Assembly (NCBI GenBank): GCA_031360915.1
Contig: JANMCE010000034.1
Location: 1 to 41,700 of the forward strand
DNA length: 41,700 nt
Direction of reading: 5' to 3'
Source of the DNA: JANMCE01 sp031360915
GTDB taxonomy: Bacteria; Actinomycetota; Acidimicrobiia; Acidimicrobiales; Ilumatobacteraceae
Shown piece by piece: positions 1-8,047 of the stretch. Numbering within the stretch: the first letter of the stretch is position 1; every line of letters begins with the position of its first letter. Below the pieces are notes generated by a model, which saw only the letters and a list, made by a program, of their open reading frames with translations, searched no databases and was not told where the DNA came from. Position numbers and translations under genes: made by a program.

Positions 1-1
1 C

Positions 2-196
2 CTCGACGCCGCCATCACCCAACTCCAAGCCGACGGCCATCCCATCGACACCGACGATCAGCCACGGCTCTCGCCATACATCCGCAAACACATCAACGTC
101 CAAGGCCACTACACCTTCAGACCAGCCGACACGAGCAACCGACGGCCCCTCCGAGACCCCAACACGATCGACGAAACCGACCACGACCAAGACTGA
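2..196 (+). CDS. Tn3-family transposase, C-terminal end (partial)
   Basis: Open frame from the window edge to a TGA at 194-196, so only the last 64 residues are visible. It contains LSPYIRKHINVQGHYTF, which resembles the C-terminal signature of Tn3-family transposases (LSPY-x-RHI-x-x-x-G-x-Y). A polar tail of about 20 residues follows. The full family protein is close to 1000 residues and carries a DDE catalytic core, which would lie upstream, outside the window. The assignment gains support from the sequence 5 bp after the stop, which looks like a Tn3 terminal inverted repeat (202-239). Family recognised from memory of the motif; no alignment was run. Confidence 0.6.
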   Translation, partial: LDAAITQLQADGHPIDTDDQPRLSPYIRKHINVQGHYTFRPADTSNRRPLRDPNTIDETDHDQD

Positions 197-201
197 ACAG
201 C

Positions 202-239
202 CTTAGCGTGACTTTCCGCGCCATTACTACTCACGGGCC
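202..239. repeat. candidate terminal inverted repeat of the Tn3-family element
   Basis: Read on the minus strand, this 38-bp stretch ends in GGAAAGTCACGCTAAG, very like the inner end of classic Tn3 repeats (GAAAACTCACGTTAAG). It sits directly after the transposase stop, where the transposon end is expected. The outer end reads GGCCC rather than the usual GGGG, so the repeat is diverged or its border is off by a few bases. If right, sequence from about 240 onward lies outside the transposon. Confidence 0.5.
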
Positions 240-367
240 TGATCCTCCCGCGATGGATCGGCCCATCGTGCGTAACGCCAAAGGCTGTACCGATCCTGCT
301 CGACCCCCGACCCGCGCCCAGTTCCGACCGATCTTGCCGTCCGGGCGGCGGGTCCACCGTGACGTGG

Positions 368-1456
368 CTACCCGAAGTCGGAAGCGTCGTCGAGTGCTTG
401 GTCGGCGAGGTTGGTAATGTCCCAGTGCCGGGTAATGTTGCTCATGATCACGACGCCTCGTGATGCCTTTGGGTCGACGCGGAGCACGTTCCAAAAGCCC
501 ATGCCGCCGCCGAAATGCTCGACGCGGAGACCGTGGTCATCGTTCGGACGGAACCAGCCGAGCCCGAGATCGTACGGTTTCCCCTTGGTCGTGATCGCGG
601 CCATCGCGTCGACAGATCGCTCACCCAGGAGACGGGTTCCGTCGACGGTTCCGCCGTTGCAATGCAGCGCAACGAGCCGAGCTGCGTCTGTGACGGGGCC
701 GATGAGTCCGCCGTAGGCGGCACCGTCGAGTTCGAATGGTGTGAGCGCCACATACTTTCCGGTGCGCACACCAATGAGATCGCGGGGCAGAACGCGAGCC
801 AGTGCAGGAGTCAGGATACGAGGCAGTCGTTGATGGCCCGTTGCCCGAACCGTCTCGGCGGGGAGTTCGTTCCACCCGAACGCTGTGTGCGTCATTCCAA
901 GCGGTCGAAGAAGTTCGTCAGCAATGAATGCCTCATAGGACGTGCCCGCAGTGGTGGCGATGATCTCGCCGAGCGCGAGGTAACCGACGTTGCTGTACGC
1001 CGCCCGCGATCCGGGCTCGAAACGTGGTGTGCGCTGTTTCGCGAGCAGATGCGCCAGCCACGGCCGCGGTTCAGGTCGAGGTTGTCCCGCACCGTGTACC
1101 CACCGAATCGGCAACGGGTTGCGCAGACCGCTGGAATGACCCAGCAGATGACGAATGCGTGCCGACGCGAAGCCTGTCGGCCACACGTCGCCCAAGTATC
1201 GGCCGACCGGCGCGTCAAGGTCGAGTTGGCCACTCTCGGACAGCATCATCGCGGCGGTCGCGGTCGCGATCTTCGTCATCGAGAACCAGTTACACGCGGC
1301 ATCCGCGGACATCGCCGAACCCGACGCAAGATCGCCGAAACCGGCTGCCGACGTGGCCACTGTCGTGTCCCCGGTGACCAGCGCTGCGCTCACGCCAATC
1401 AGCTTGCTCTCCGCGAGCGCACCCGCGACGAGACGACCGAGTCCGACGTCAGTCAT
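368..1456 (-). CDS. serine hydrolase, beta-lactamase class C / penicillin-binding fold
   Basis: 362 residues from the ATG at 1454-1456 (MTDVGLGRLV). The open frame extends 82 codons upstream, but that part is Arg/Ser-rich and lacks the family pattern, so I reject it. All three active-site motifs are visible: SxxK as SMTK in CNWFSMTKIATA, the Tyr motif as YSN in AAYSNVGYLALGEII, and a third-strand HxG-like motif in HFGGGMGFW. Members of this family hydrolyse esters, amides or D-amino-acid peptides; the substrate cannot be told from sequence. No signal peptide is apparent, so it is probably cytoplasmic. It stands alone between mobile debris, and no clear Shine-Dalgarno precedes the chosen start. 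Confidence 0.85.
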   Translation of the reverse strand: MTDVGLGRLVAGALAESKLIGVSAALVTGDTTVATSAAGFGDLASGSAMSADAACNWFSMTKIATATAAMMLSESGQLDLDAPVGRYLGDVWPTGFASARIRHLLGHSSGLRNPLPIRWVHGAGQPRPEPRPWLAHLLAKQRTPRFEPGSRAAYSNVGYLALGEIIATTAGTSYEAFIADELLRPLGMTHTAFGWNELPAETVRATGHQRLPRILTPALARVLPRDLIGVRTGKYVALTPFELDGAAYGGLIGPVTDAARLVALHCNGGTVDGTRLLGERSVDAMAAITTKGKPYDLGLGWFRPNDDHGLRVEHFGGGMGFWNVLRVDPKASRGVVIMSNITRHWDITNLADQALDDASDFG

Positions 1457-1523
1457 AGAACGGTCTTCATGCGCAGGCACTGACCCTACACCGCTGCCAC
1501 TCGGCGATCTCGCCGAATGGCAT

Positions 1524-1808
1524 TCAATGAAGCGAGCCGCCATTATTCTGCGGGTCGGCGATGGCATCCGGGTCAATCTGAACGGCGGTTTTGCGGATGA
1601 CGTCGCGAGCAGCGAGCCGATCATTTCGGAACTTGCAACGATTGCATGGTCGATCGCGCGCAAGGACGCAAGGCAGCGCGGATCCAGCGATCGACGCGGC
1701 ACCGATCCAGCGAACGATCGGTCGAGCGAGCGGCCTCGCGAGAAAGATCACGAGCGCCCCAATACTCATCGCCACGAGGGGCGCCGACCACTCCGATCTC
1801 CCGGTCAT
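1524..1808 (-). CDS. hypothetical small membrane protein (weak)
   Basis: A 94-residue frame whose first 50 residues include a hydrophobic stretch (SAPLVAMSIGALVIFLA) followed by a basic region and a second, weaker one. Codon third positions are mostly G or C. No ribosome binding site is seen before the ATG at 1806-1808, and the C-terminal half has no recognisable pattern. It lies upstream of, and co-directional with, the serine hydrolase. It may be a chance frame; I found nothing else convincing between 1457 and 2057. Confidence 0.25.
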   Translation of the reverse strand: MTGRSEWSAPLVAMSIGALVIFLARPLARPIVRWIGAASIAGSALPCVLARDRPCNRCKFRNDRLAARDVIRKTAVQIDPDAIADPQNNGGSLH

Positions 1809-2057
1809 ACTCGCAGCGACGGGAAGCTGGCGCTGCTACAAGTTGAGCGATCGTGGCTCGATTGATGGGCCGGAGAAAGGCGCGGCCTTCGGGCGTGCGG
1901 AACGCGGCCCGGGCATGCACCGCCCGAGTGTGCGGGTTCGTAGCGCTTCTAACGCGCTCCGCGCTCGTGTCTTACTCTCGGCGTATGCTGCCACAAGTCT
2001 CAGCGCTCAGCAGGCTGCGTATGCCTGTTCTCCAAACAACAAACCGTTGGAGGATGT

Positions 2058-2213
2058 ATGCGCGCTGTTCGACTCACGTTTGGGATTTTCCTCGCCATCG
2101 TGCGTCTTGTCCTCGGAGTGACCGTTGCGGTGGCACGAGGCATGACCATCTGCTTGTTGTGGCTCGTCGCACCCCGAGCATGCTTGGCGTTCACGATGCT
2201 CCGACGCCGATAG
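2058..2213 (+). CDS. small hydrophobic protein, 51 residues
   Basis: The sequence TTGGAGGATGT places a GGAGG Shine-Dalgarno just before the ATG at 2058, and the frame ends at TAG 2211-2213. The peptide starts MRAVRLTFGIFLAIVRLVLG and has one or two hydrophobic segments (about 7-26 and 29-46), interrupted by Arg27 and ending in a basic tail (MLRRR), as in a single-pass or hairpin membrane peptide. An overlapping ATG at 2054 would place the SD too close. It lies just upstream of, and facing, the SSB-like remnant in a conjugation-type region. Function unknown; toxin-like and transfer-accessory peptides can look like this. Confidence 0.5.
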   Translation: MRAVRLTFGIFLAIVRLVLGVTVAVARGMTICLLWLVAPRACLAFTMLRRR

Positions 2214-2271
2214 CCGAGAGTTCTCCAGACGCAACCGTGCGACGCTCCTCGCCGAGCTGATGTCGTGCCGG

Positions 2272-2590
2272 TCAGTTGCACTCCTCCACAGGCAACGCGT
2301 CGAGTAGCTGGAGGCGGTCGGCTCGGATGGCTGTGCGTGTCTGGCGGCGACCGTCTGGTCCGAGGAACTCGTGCTGGTGCCTTCTTGAGGTGGTTGGTTT
2401 GGCCGGCGGTGCGCTCCCATGCCTGGATTTCCATGATCACGCTCCCGACGTGGCTGTCCTTCGCGGTTCGGATCGCGAACGTGCTCAGAGTGGCCTCTCC
2501 GCGGTGGGTGTTCACGGTCTTCTTGACGGGATCGGTCACGGCACGTCCGGTGATGACGATCCGGTTAATGGCAACACGGCTACTCGACAT
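2272..2590 (-). pseudogene. single-stranded DNA-binding protein-like gene, frameshifted
   Basis: The ATG at 2588-2590 is preceded by GAGGAG (2595-2600), a good start. The first frame reads INRIVITGRAVTDPVKKT and VIMEIQAWERTAGQTNHLKK, the early strands of an SSB OB-fold. After KK the match jumps to another frame that reads HEFLGPDGRRQTRTAIRAD and RLQLLDALPVEECN then stop, which is the late OB-fold of the same family. The span is 319 nt, one more than a multiple of three, so a single indel near 2385-2400 separates the halves. The join also looks shorter than a typical SSB. SSB-like genes are common beside conjugation modules such as the one that follows. Inactivated unless the indel is a sequencing error. 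Confidence 0.6.
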
Positions 2591-2594
2591 GGTT

Positions 2595-2600
2595 CTCCTC
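2595..2600 (-). promoter_or_regulatory. ribosome binding site of the SSB-like gene
   Basis: GAGGAG on the minus strand, 4 nt before the ATG at 2588-2590. It fixes this start over the 41-codon upstream extension of the same frame. Confidence 0.6.
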
Positions 2601-2832
2601 GTTTCGGGTTGAGCCTCCGACCCTTGGAGTTGTCCGAGGACGGCGGCAAGTGATTCGGCGATGTGCACCGGTCCATCCGCCTTGCGTCGATGGCTGCGCG
2701 CACGGTGGTTCACGGGACAGGTATTCGCCGCCGTCTGACCGGATGCGACAACAGAACTTTCGACACGGCGCAGACGCGACGGGCTGGGCGAGTGAGTGCG
2801 GTGGAGATGTCCTCCACCCTCTCGAACGCTTG

Positions 2833-2838
2833 AAGGAG
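2833..2838 (+). promoter_or_regulatory. ribosome binding site of the pilin-like gene
   Basis: AAGGAG, 7 nt before the ATG at 2846. The divergent stretch 2601-2832 between this gene and the SSB-like gene must hold both promoters; I could not pick out confident -35/-10 boxes. Confidence 0.65.
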
Positions 2839-2845
2839 CCCCTCG

Positions 2846-3160
2846 ATGTCCGCACTACCCATGAACCCAACCGCCGTCCTGTCATCTGTCCTCGCCCAGG
2901 TCGACCCTGTCACCCCATCGAAGGACTTCCCGGGCGCCGATCTGCTCGCCAACCTTCTGCAGTGGGGCATGTACCTGTCCCTTGCTCTGTCTGTCGGTTC
3001 GATCATCTACGGCGGAGGTTCGTGGACGTGGTCGAAGTGGGGCAACTCCGGGTACGCCGTGTCAGGCAAGAACTGGGTCCTCGGCGGGATCATCGGCGCA
3101 CTCATCTCGGGCCTTGCGGTCACCATCGTCAACCGCCTCTTCACCGCCGCCGGCGCCTGA
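2846..3160 (+). CDS. VirB2/TrbC-like pilin or small conjugation membrane protein
   Basis: 104 residues with a strong ribosome binding site. The protein has an N-terminal segment ending near residue 35, then two hydrophobic segments (about 38-58 and 76-98) separated by a short Gly/Trp/Lys loop (YGGGSWTWSKWG). This two-helix layout and length match the VirB2/TrbC pilin class and its Gram-positive counterparts. It is the first of three consecutive plus-strand genes whose order (small two-helix protein, single-span protein with an outer domain, large multi-span protein) matches actinobacterial type IV secretion clusters. Assignment rests on topology and context rather than sequence motifs. Confidence 0.6.
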   Translation: MSALPMNPTAVLSSVLAQVDPVTPSKDFPGADLLANLLQWGMYLSLALSVGSIIYGGGSWTWSKWGNSGYAVSGKNWVLGGIIGALISGLAVTIVNRLFTAAGA

Positions 3161-3161
3161 C

Positions 3162-3851
3162 ATGCAACGAACCACCATGGCCGCACTCACCTTCGTCGGA
3201 ATCGTCGCCACGACCGGCGCATGGCAACTCCTCCACCAAGGATCGAAACCACCACCGACCACACCGAGCAGCAACTCCTCTGCCGTAACGACTGATGCCA
3301 CGTCAGTAAGCGCGCCTACGACAACACCGACGACAGCGATCACCACCACCGACGGCAGCCGCTCGAGGGTCGGCGCGGTCCATGCCGCGGTCCGGTTCCT
3401 CGAACTCGACGAGCAGCTCTTCCCGGCCGTCTCACCCGAAACCGCCCGTTCGATGTCGGACTCGATCACCCCGACTGGCGCACGGAAACGTCTCGGTGAC
3501 CGGGCCGAGACACATCAAGGCGAGATCCTGGCCAAGGGCGACCTTGAAGGACTCGTCCTTCGTCTCGCACCGATCAGCACTCGAGTCCGCAACTACAGCG
3601 CCAGCGGAGCGACGGTTGACATCTTCGTGCTCCGTCTCTGGTCGTTCCCGACAAAAGGCGCGCTCGATGACTACGCGACCGCCGAAGTGCGACTCGTGTG
3701 GGAGAACGGTGAGTGGCGGCTGGCGGACTCGTCGGTGATCGACGGCCCGTACCCGGTCGCCAGGTTCTCCGCCCGCCCGACCCTCGCCTCGACGGCGGCA
3801 CGGTTCGAACAGACCCTGGCCGGGTTCAACGACCAGGACCTGATCCCGTGA
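3162..3851 (+). CDS. conjugal transfer protein, VirB8/TcpC-like topology
   Basis: 229 residues from the ATG at 3162, 1 nt after the preceding stop, implying coupling. It has an N-terminal hydrophobic anchor (about 6-20, MAALTFVGIVATTG), a Thr/Pro/Ser-rich linker (25-60) and a soluble domain (about 68-225) predicted to be outside the membrane. That domain ends in a pattern (VRLVWENGEWRLADS) like NTF2-fold proteins, the fold of VirB8 and TcpC scaffolds. An ATG at 3177 is an alternative start. The stop overlaps the GTG of the next gene. Function is inferred from fold-like features and position. Confidence 0.5.
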   Translation: MQRTTMAALTFVGIVATTGAWQLLHQGSKPPPTTPSSNSSAVTTDATSVSAPTTTPTTAITTTDGSRSRVGAVHAAVRFLELDEQLFPAVSPETARSMSDSITPTGARKRLGDRAETHQGEILAKGDLEGLVLRLAPISTRVRNYSASGATVDIFVLRLWSFPTKGALDDYATAEVRLVWENGEWRLADSSVIDGPYPVARFSARPTLASTAARFEQTLAGFNDQDLIP

Positions 3852-5059
3852 CTGTGCTCGCCGACATCGGCATCGGGCCGATCAGCATCCCAACACCCGG
3901 CGACGTCGTGACCGCATTAAAGAACGCCGTGATCGACGTCGCCGACGCCGTGTTCGACAAGATCATCGAATGGATTGCTGGGCTCCTCGCCCAGGCCGTC
4001 GGCAAGGTCACCGAAGCACTTGTCACGCTCCTCTCCGCCATCAAACCGACCCTCACCCCCGGCGGTGGTATCACGAATGCCGCACCGATTCAGCAGTCGA
4101 TCGCTGGGATGGCGGCGATGCTCGTCACGATCTTCTTCGTGTTCCGCATCATCCACGGAATCATCACCGGCCAAGCCGGACAGAACCTCCGAGCAACAAT
4201 CGTCGACCTACCGATGGTGATCGTCGGAACCCTATTCTTCGGGTTCCTCTGCTACACGCTCCTGTCAATCGTGGACGCGTTCGCCGACCCGCTCATCGGC
4301 GACTACGCCACCACCCTCAACGACACCGTCACCCGGCTCTACTCGCAGGACGGGATCGTGCAAGGCGGCGTGTTCGTCATCATCTTCGCCCTGCTCTACA
4401 TCATCGCCGCCGTGTTCCTCTGCTTCGAACTGTTCGTCCGCTCATCACTCATCTACCTCGTCGTGATGTTCGCACCACTCGCCATCGCCACACGGATCTG
4501 GGGACCAACACGCTCCTATGCGCGCCGAGCAACCGAAACAGCTGTCGCGTTGATCTTCTCAAAACTGGCGATCGCCGTCACCCTCGCCACCGGCGCATCA
4601 GTCATGGCCGGAGCAGCGGACGACGGCGGGAACGTCGCCATGATCCAGGGCTCGGCGATCCTGCTCCTCGCCGCGTTCATGCCATTCGGGCTCATGCGAG
4701 TCATCCCGACGATGGAAGGCGCAATCGCCGGTGAAGGCGTCGCCCGCACCATGGGCGCCAAAGCCGCCGGAGGCGGAATCGCCGCAGCAGGTGGCGTTCA
4801 ACTCGCCGGGAAAGGCATCAGCAAAGCCATCGGTTCCAAGTCTTCCCATGGTGGGTCGGGCAATACGGGATCGGCCACGAACGACTCGGGCAGCGGTGGT
4901 GGCCCGAGTGGTGATACTGGTGGGCCGACAGCCCCAGCCAGCCCAGCCAAGCCCGGTGGAGGCGGCGGGTCCTCGTCGTCGGGACCGCTACTGCGGCCAA
5001 GCGCGGCGGCGACCCAATCACCGGCGACGCCAGCGGCTTCGCCACGCCTCACACGGTGA
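3848..5059 (+). CDS. TrbL/VirB6-like conjugation membrane protein
   Basis: 403 residues from GTG 3848, which overlaps the previous stop as GTGA; the longer frame upstream is out of context. It has an amphipathic N-terminus with helix-forming repeats (about 15-65), then five to six hydrophobic segments between about 80 and 300 (AAMLVTIFFVFRIIHGII, VIVGTLFFGFLCYTLL, GVFVIIFALLYIIAAVF, SLIYLVVMFAPLAIA, LAIAVTLATGASVMA). A cytoplasmic-type low-complexity tail rich in Gly/Ser/Pro follows (about 330-403). This is the layout of VirB6/TrbL channel proteins. The expected next genes (PrgI-like, VirB4 and VirD4 ATPases, relaxase) are absent, so the transfer module appears cut off here. Confidence 0.65.
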   Translation: MTVLADIGIGPISIPTPGDVVTALKNAVIDVADAVFDKIIEWIAGLLAQAVGKVTEALVTLLSAIKPTLTPGGGITNAAPIQQSIAGMAAMLVTIFFVFRIIHGIITGQAGQNLRATIVDLPMVIVGTLFFGFLCYTLLSIVDAFADPLIGDYATTLNDTVTRLYSQDGIVQGGVFVIIFALLYIIAAVFLCFELFVRSSLIYLVVMFAPLAIATRIWGPTRSYARRATETAVALIFSKLAIAVTLATGASVMAGAADDGGNVAMIQGSAILLLAAFMPFGLMRVIPTMEGAIAGEGVARTMGAKAAGGGIAAAGGVQLAGKGISKAIGSKSSHGGSGNTGSATNDSGSGGGPSGDTGGPTAPASPAKPGGGGGSSSSGPLLRPSAAATQSPATPAASPRLTR

Positions 5060-5258
5060 TGACGAGAGAGGGCGCTTTGGATCGCTCCCCCGAGTGCACT
5101 GGCCCCAAGTATCGTTCCGCTGTTGATCCAACGGCACAGACAGGCTCAGCGCCGGATCCTGTTCCATGTTCTTCTCGCCCCGCAACCCTTCTAGGGCCGG
5201 CCGATCCGCTGGTTGATCCTCGAGGCCGACCGCGAGATACCGTGCGCAGTCGCACCAG

Positions 5259-5534
5259 TTACGCGACGTCGAGGAAGGAACGAAGGGCGTCTCGGACGAC
5301 TTCGCTTATCGTCGTGTGGGTGAGGCTCGCCCGGGCCTCTACAGCGGCGCGTAACTCTGGGGAGAGACGAACAGGAAGCACTACCGCCGGGCCTGAACCC
5401 ATCGCACGTCGACCACCACGCCGCACGACCTGCGCTTTGTCGTAACCGCTTTCGGCTTGATCAGCAAGCCGATCGATATCGGCCTGTGTCACGCTGCGGC
5501 CACGCGAGACCCCTACTACCTCGATGTTCGTCAT
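5259..5534 (-). CDS. ribbon-helix-helix antitoxin
   Basis: 91 residues. The C-terminal 45 residues (VLPVRLSPELRAAVEARA, then a T-x-S-E-V-V-R-D-A-L-R helix) match the ribbon-helix-helix/CopG DNA-binding family. The N-terminal part (VTQADIDRLADQAESGYD) is typical of antitoxins in actinobacterial type II pairs. Its ATG overlaps the stop of the upstream toxin gene by 4 nt (ATGA at 5531-5534), so the pair is co-translated, in the toxin-first order. It probably binds its own promoter near 5790-5830. About 200 bp of unassigned DNA (5060-5258) separates it from the conjugation genes. Confidence 0.7.
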   Translation of the reverse strand: MTNIEVVGVSRGRSVTQADIDRLADQAESGYDKAQVVRRGGRRAMGSGPAVVLPVRLSPELRAAVEARASLTHTTISEVVRDALRSFLDVA

Positions 5535-5791
5535 CGTTCACCTCCAGGAAGCCACGATGCGTACTTCGAGCGCATCGCCATGGCGTGGATCGCCAGTTCC
5601 GTGCCGTCATCGAACATCAGCACGATGACTTCCAACATGTTGCCTGCCCGATCCGGACCCAGGACCAGAAACCGTCTCGGTTCGTCATCATCACCAAGCT
5701 CGTACTCAGCGGCAGCTTTATCGATGGCATGAATGATGTCGGCATCATCGATGCCATGCCTTCTCGCTGAGGTGTTGACGCGCGCACACAC
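5531..5791 (-). CDS. type II toxin-like protein paired with the RHH antitoxin
   Basis: 86 residues from an in-frame GTG at 5789-5791. The frame reaches a TTG at 5845, but the extra 18 residues look like read-through of a GT-rich leader. The body (RRHGIDDADIIHAIDKAAAE, RFLVLGPDRAGNMLEVIV, ELAIHAMAMRSKY) has the layout of small BrnT/DUF4258-like toxins, which are often RNases: an SARRHGI start, GPDRAGN motif and a final HAM-x-MR-x-KY. Catalytic residues are not certain. Its position upstream of, and 4-nt overlap with, an RHH antitoxin supports the assignment. The start is uncertain because no Shine-Dalgarno is seen; a leaderless GTG is possible. Confidence 0.6.
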   Translation of the reverse strand: MCARVNTSARRHGIDDADIIHAIDKAAAEYELGDDDEPRRFLVLGPDRAGNMLEVIVLMFDDGTELAIHAMAMRSKYASWLPGGER

Positions 5792-5809
5792 ACACCAAAC
5801 GTAATACGA

Positions 5810-7939
5810 ATGAAGGTGGTGGTCAAGGGAAACATCCCTGCTCAAGGACGATCCACTGTCGTAACTATTCAGCGCCGATGTTCCTCGCGCCTGGCAGGCG
5901 CAACCGTCATGTTGTTGCGGAGGACGTTACCTTCGACCGGCAGCGCGGCCACGAGTTCGTTGGCCGCCACATCTCTGAATATCTCGTCCAATACGACAGT
6001 TCGGAATCTACTGCTAGCCACCCTGTCTGAGGGGATCGGCTTGCGGTCAACCACTGGTCCTACGGACGCGAGTTTGATCGCGTTCGAAGGTGGCGATGGG
6101 AATCGGCTTATGGTCGTGCCTCGAACGTCGCCCCCGTTTCTAACAAGCGTCGACGGGTTCGGCCAACGGGTTGGGTCAGAACTCGGATTAGTGGAAACCG
6201 TCGCACCGCGCTCCTTATCGGGGGAATTCTGGTTTGGTCTAGATGATGGACGCCTTCTAAGCCGCGACGACTCCGGCGTAGATCGCCCGTTCTCCGTCGA
6301 GTCGAGTATGCCAACGGCATTGGCCGAGTCCGATGAAGGGCTTCTCGCCGTTGGTCACGAAGACGGCACAGTGTCGGTCCGGCGCGCTGGTACAGGCGAG
6401 CAGTTAGCGACCGTCCGACTTTCCTCTCGGATCGCACGTGTGGCTTGGACGGGAGGACTACTGGTGGTTGGCACTGTCGATGGCTCAGTTGCAACATGGA
6501 CGATGGGCGCCGATACCCTTACCGCGTTTGCCTCGATACCTGCCGAGTTTCTATCAACAGCCGTACTGGCACTGAAAGAGTTTCGCCCTGGTTCGGGACA
6601 GTTCCTGATCGGAACCCGGTACGGGCTCGCGCTCTGGAAGCCTGGAGAAGATAAGGAGCCGCTCACAGTCGCCGAGGCACCCTTGCCGTCGGAATTCCAA
6701 TCAGTCGACATTGCTTCGCCGGGCGTGGTCATCGCCACAACAAGCCAGGGACAGGTCCTCCTTTATCACGCGACCGGTGAGTTGTCGCTCAACAGCACGC
6801 TGCTGTCACGGCATGGGCGCGTCGGCGGTGCCCCATACGGAGTAGCTGCGAGTGCATCAGGAGAATTCGTTGCTGTCGTACTGGACAACAACCGCGTAGG
6901 GACCTTCTCGGCTGGCGATGTGGCACCAATCCTGAGCATCGGAGCGAATGTAGGCCGGATGTTGTCCATTGCTGCAGTTAGTGACAGTAGTGGACAGCGC
7001 GTCGCGATTTTGGCTCGAGACGGCTCGGTTCACTTCGTCGACCACGGAGACCTATCCGCCCGAGCGGTCATTCGTACGGTCGGATCCGAGCCCGCCGACG
7101 CCATCGCCATGTCACCCGACGGCATCACTCTCGTACTAACCACCCCGGCCGGAGGCGTGAAGCGGTTTTCGACCGCAACCGGTGCCGAACTTGGGGCGAT
7201 CGAGACGATGGGGGCTCATGTTTCGGCGCTGACCTTCGACGATGCAGGAGCTCTGCTGGCTGGCACGACCGACGGTCGCGTGTTGATGTGGTCCGGCGAG
7301 AGATGGAACGCGCCGACAGTTGCCGTCGACCACATTGCCGGGCCCATCCTTGTAGTGAAGGCATCCAACCACGGCCTGATCGCCGCTGGTGGAGGAGGAG
7401 TCGGACAAGGTGGGGGCGTTGCCGCCGCAGAGTTCGAAATCGGTCTCTGGAGACAGGGACTCGGTGGCGCAGCCAGTCGCTTAAAGGGACATTCGGGCAC
7501 CGTGATGTCTCTGTCCTTCTCCCCAGATGGGTCAAAGTTGGCCAGCGGATCCGATGACCGCAGTGTCCGTATCTGGAGTCTTAAATCGCGCGACCTCTCG
7601 TCGATTGATTTGCGAGGCCACACCGACGCGGTCGTCAGTCTCCATTGGGCAACTGCCTCGCTATTGGTCTCCGGCTCGGAGGACCGCACCGCCCGTATGT
7701 GGGATCCGGTGCCCGGCGTCCCGATCGAGCAAGGAACGCTGACCATGTCAGACTCGGTCGCCGGGCTATTCGCCGGTGCGCAAGGCAAGATCGGGCTGGT
7801 GTCCGGCAGTCGAACGTTCGCGTGGACCGTGGCCGAGCAGACATGGCCGCAGATTGCTTGCGCGGCGGCGGGATCGCCAGTAATGAAGGAGGCCTACCAA
7901 GGGTTCGATGTTCAAGACAACGAGATGGCCTGCCTCTGA
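5810..7939 (+). CDS. WD40-repeat beta-propeller protein, probable 5'-truncated STAND remnant
   Basis: 709 residues at the longest start; later ATGs (for example 5909) are possible. Most of the protein is built of WD40-like blades: degenerate ones from about residue 80 on (LLAVGHEDGTVSVR, LLVVGTVDGSVATW), and two canonical ones at about 555-635 (HSGTVMSLSFSPDGSKLASG, then GHTDAVVSLHWA...SGSEDRTARMWD). The tail WPQIACAAAGSPVMKEAYQGF resembles the Trp/Cys end of NACHT/STAND-WD40 proteins. The first 60 residues (RLAGATVMLL, AATSSLAATSLNIS) resemble the region just after the transmembrane helix in those proteins, but the NTPase half is missing and the helix degraded. So it may be a scaffold remnant of a larger signalling or defence protein. 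It is divergent from the toxin gene. Confidence 0.6.
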   Translation: MKVVVKGNIPAQGRSTVVTIQRRCSSRLAGATVMLLRRTLPSTGSAATSSLAATSLNISSNTTVRNLLLATLSEGIGLRSTTGPTDASLIAFEGGDGNRLMVVPRTSPPFLTSVDGFGQRVGSELGLVETVAPRSLSGEFWFGLDDGRLLSRDDSGVDRPFSVESSMPTALAESDEGLLAVGHEDGTVSVRRAGTGEQLATVRLSSRIARVAWTGGLLVVGTVDGSVATWTMGADTLTAFASIPAEFLSTAVLALKEFRPGSGQFLIGTRYGLALWKPGEDKEPLTVAEAPLPSEFQSVDIASPGVVIATTSQGQVLLYHATGELSLNSTLLSRHGRVGGAPYGVAASASGEFVAVVLDNNRVGTFSAGDVAPILSIGANVGRMLSIAAVSDSSGQRVAILARDGSVHFVDHGDLSARAVIRTVGSEPADAIAMSPDGITLVLTTPAGGVKRFSTATGAELGAIETMGAHVSALTFDDAGALLAGTTDGRVLMWSGERWNAPTVAVDHIAGPILVVKASNHGLIAAGGGGVGQGGGVAAAEFEIGLWRQGLGGAASRLKGHSGTVMSLSFSPDGSKLASGSDDRSVRIWSLKSRDLSSIDLRGHTDAVVSLHWATASLLVSGSEDRTARMWDPVPGVPIEQGTLTMSDSVAGLFAGAQGKIGLVSGSRTFAWTVAEQTWPQIACAAAGSPVMKEAYQGFDVQDNEMACL

Positions 7940-8047
7940 CCTAGGCTAAGGTGTTTCCGTAGACGCTGGCTCGGACGTGCTGCGTAAGGCTTGTCGGTAT
8001 CGGAGAGCCGTGAGGCCCCAGCCCGTCATGACGGTGGTCGAGCTTGT

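Noticed and set aside
1457..1702. 82-residue N-terminal extension of the serine hydrolase
   Set aside because: No family similarity, low-complexity Arg/Ser composition, and the family domain begins right after the ATG at 1456.
2007..2420. 137-residue minus-strand frame beside the SSB-like gene
   Set aside because: Ser/Arg/His-rich read-through with no pattern; only a few codons near 2390 border the true frame change.
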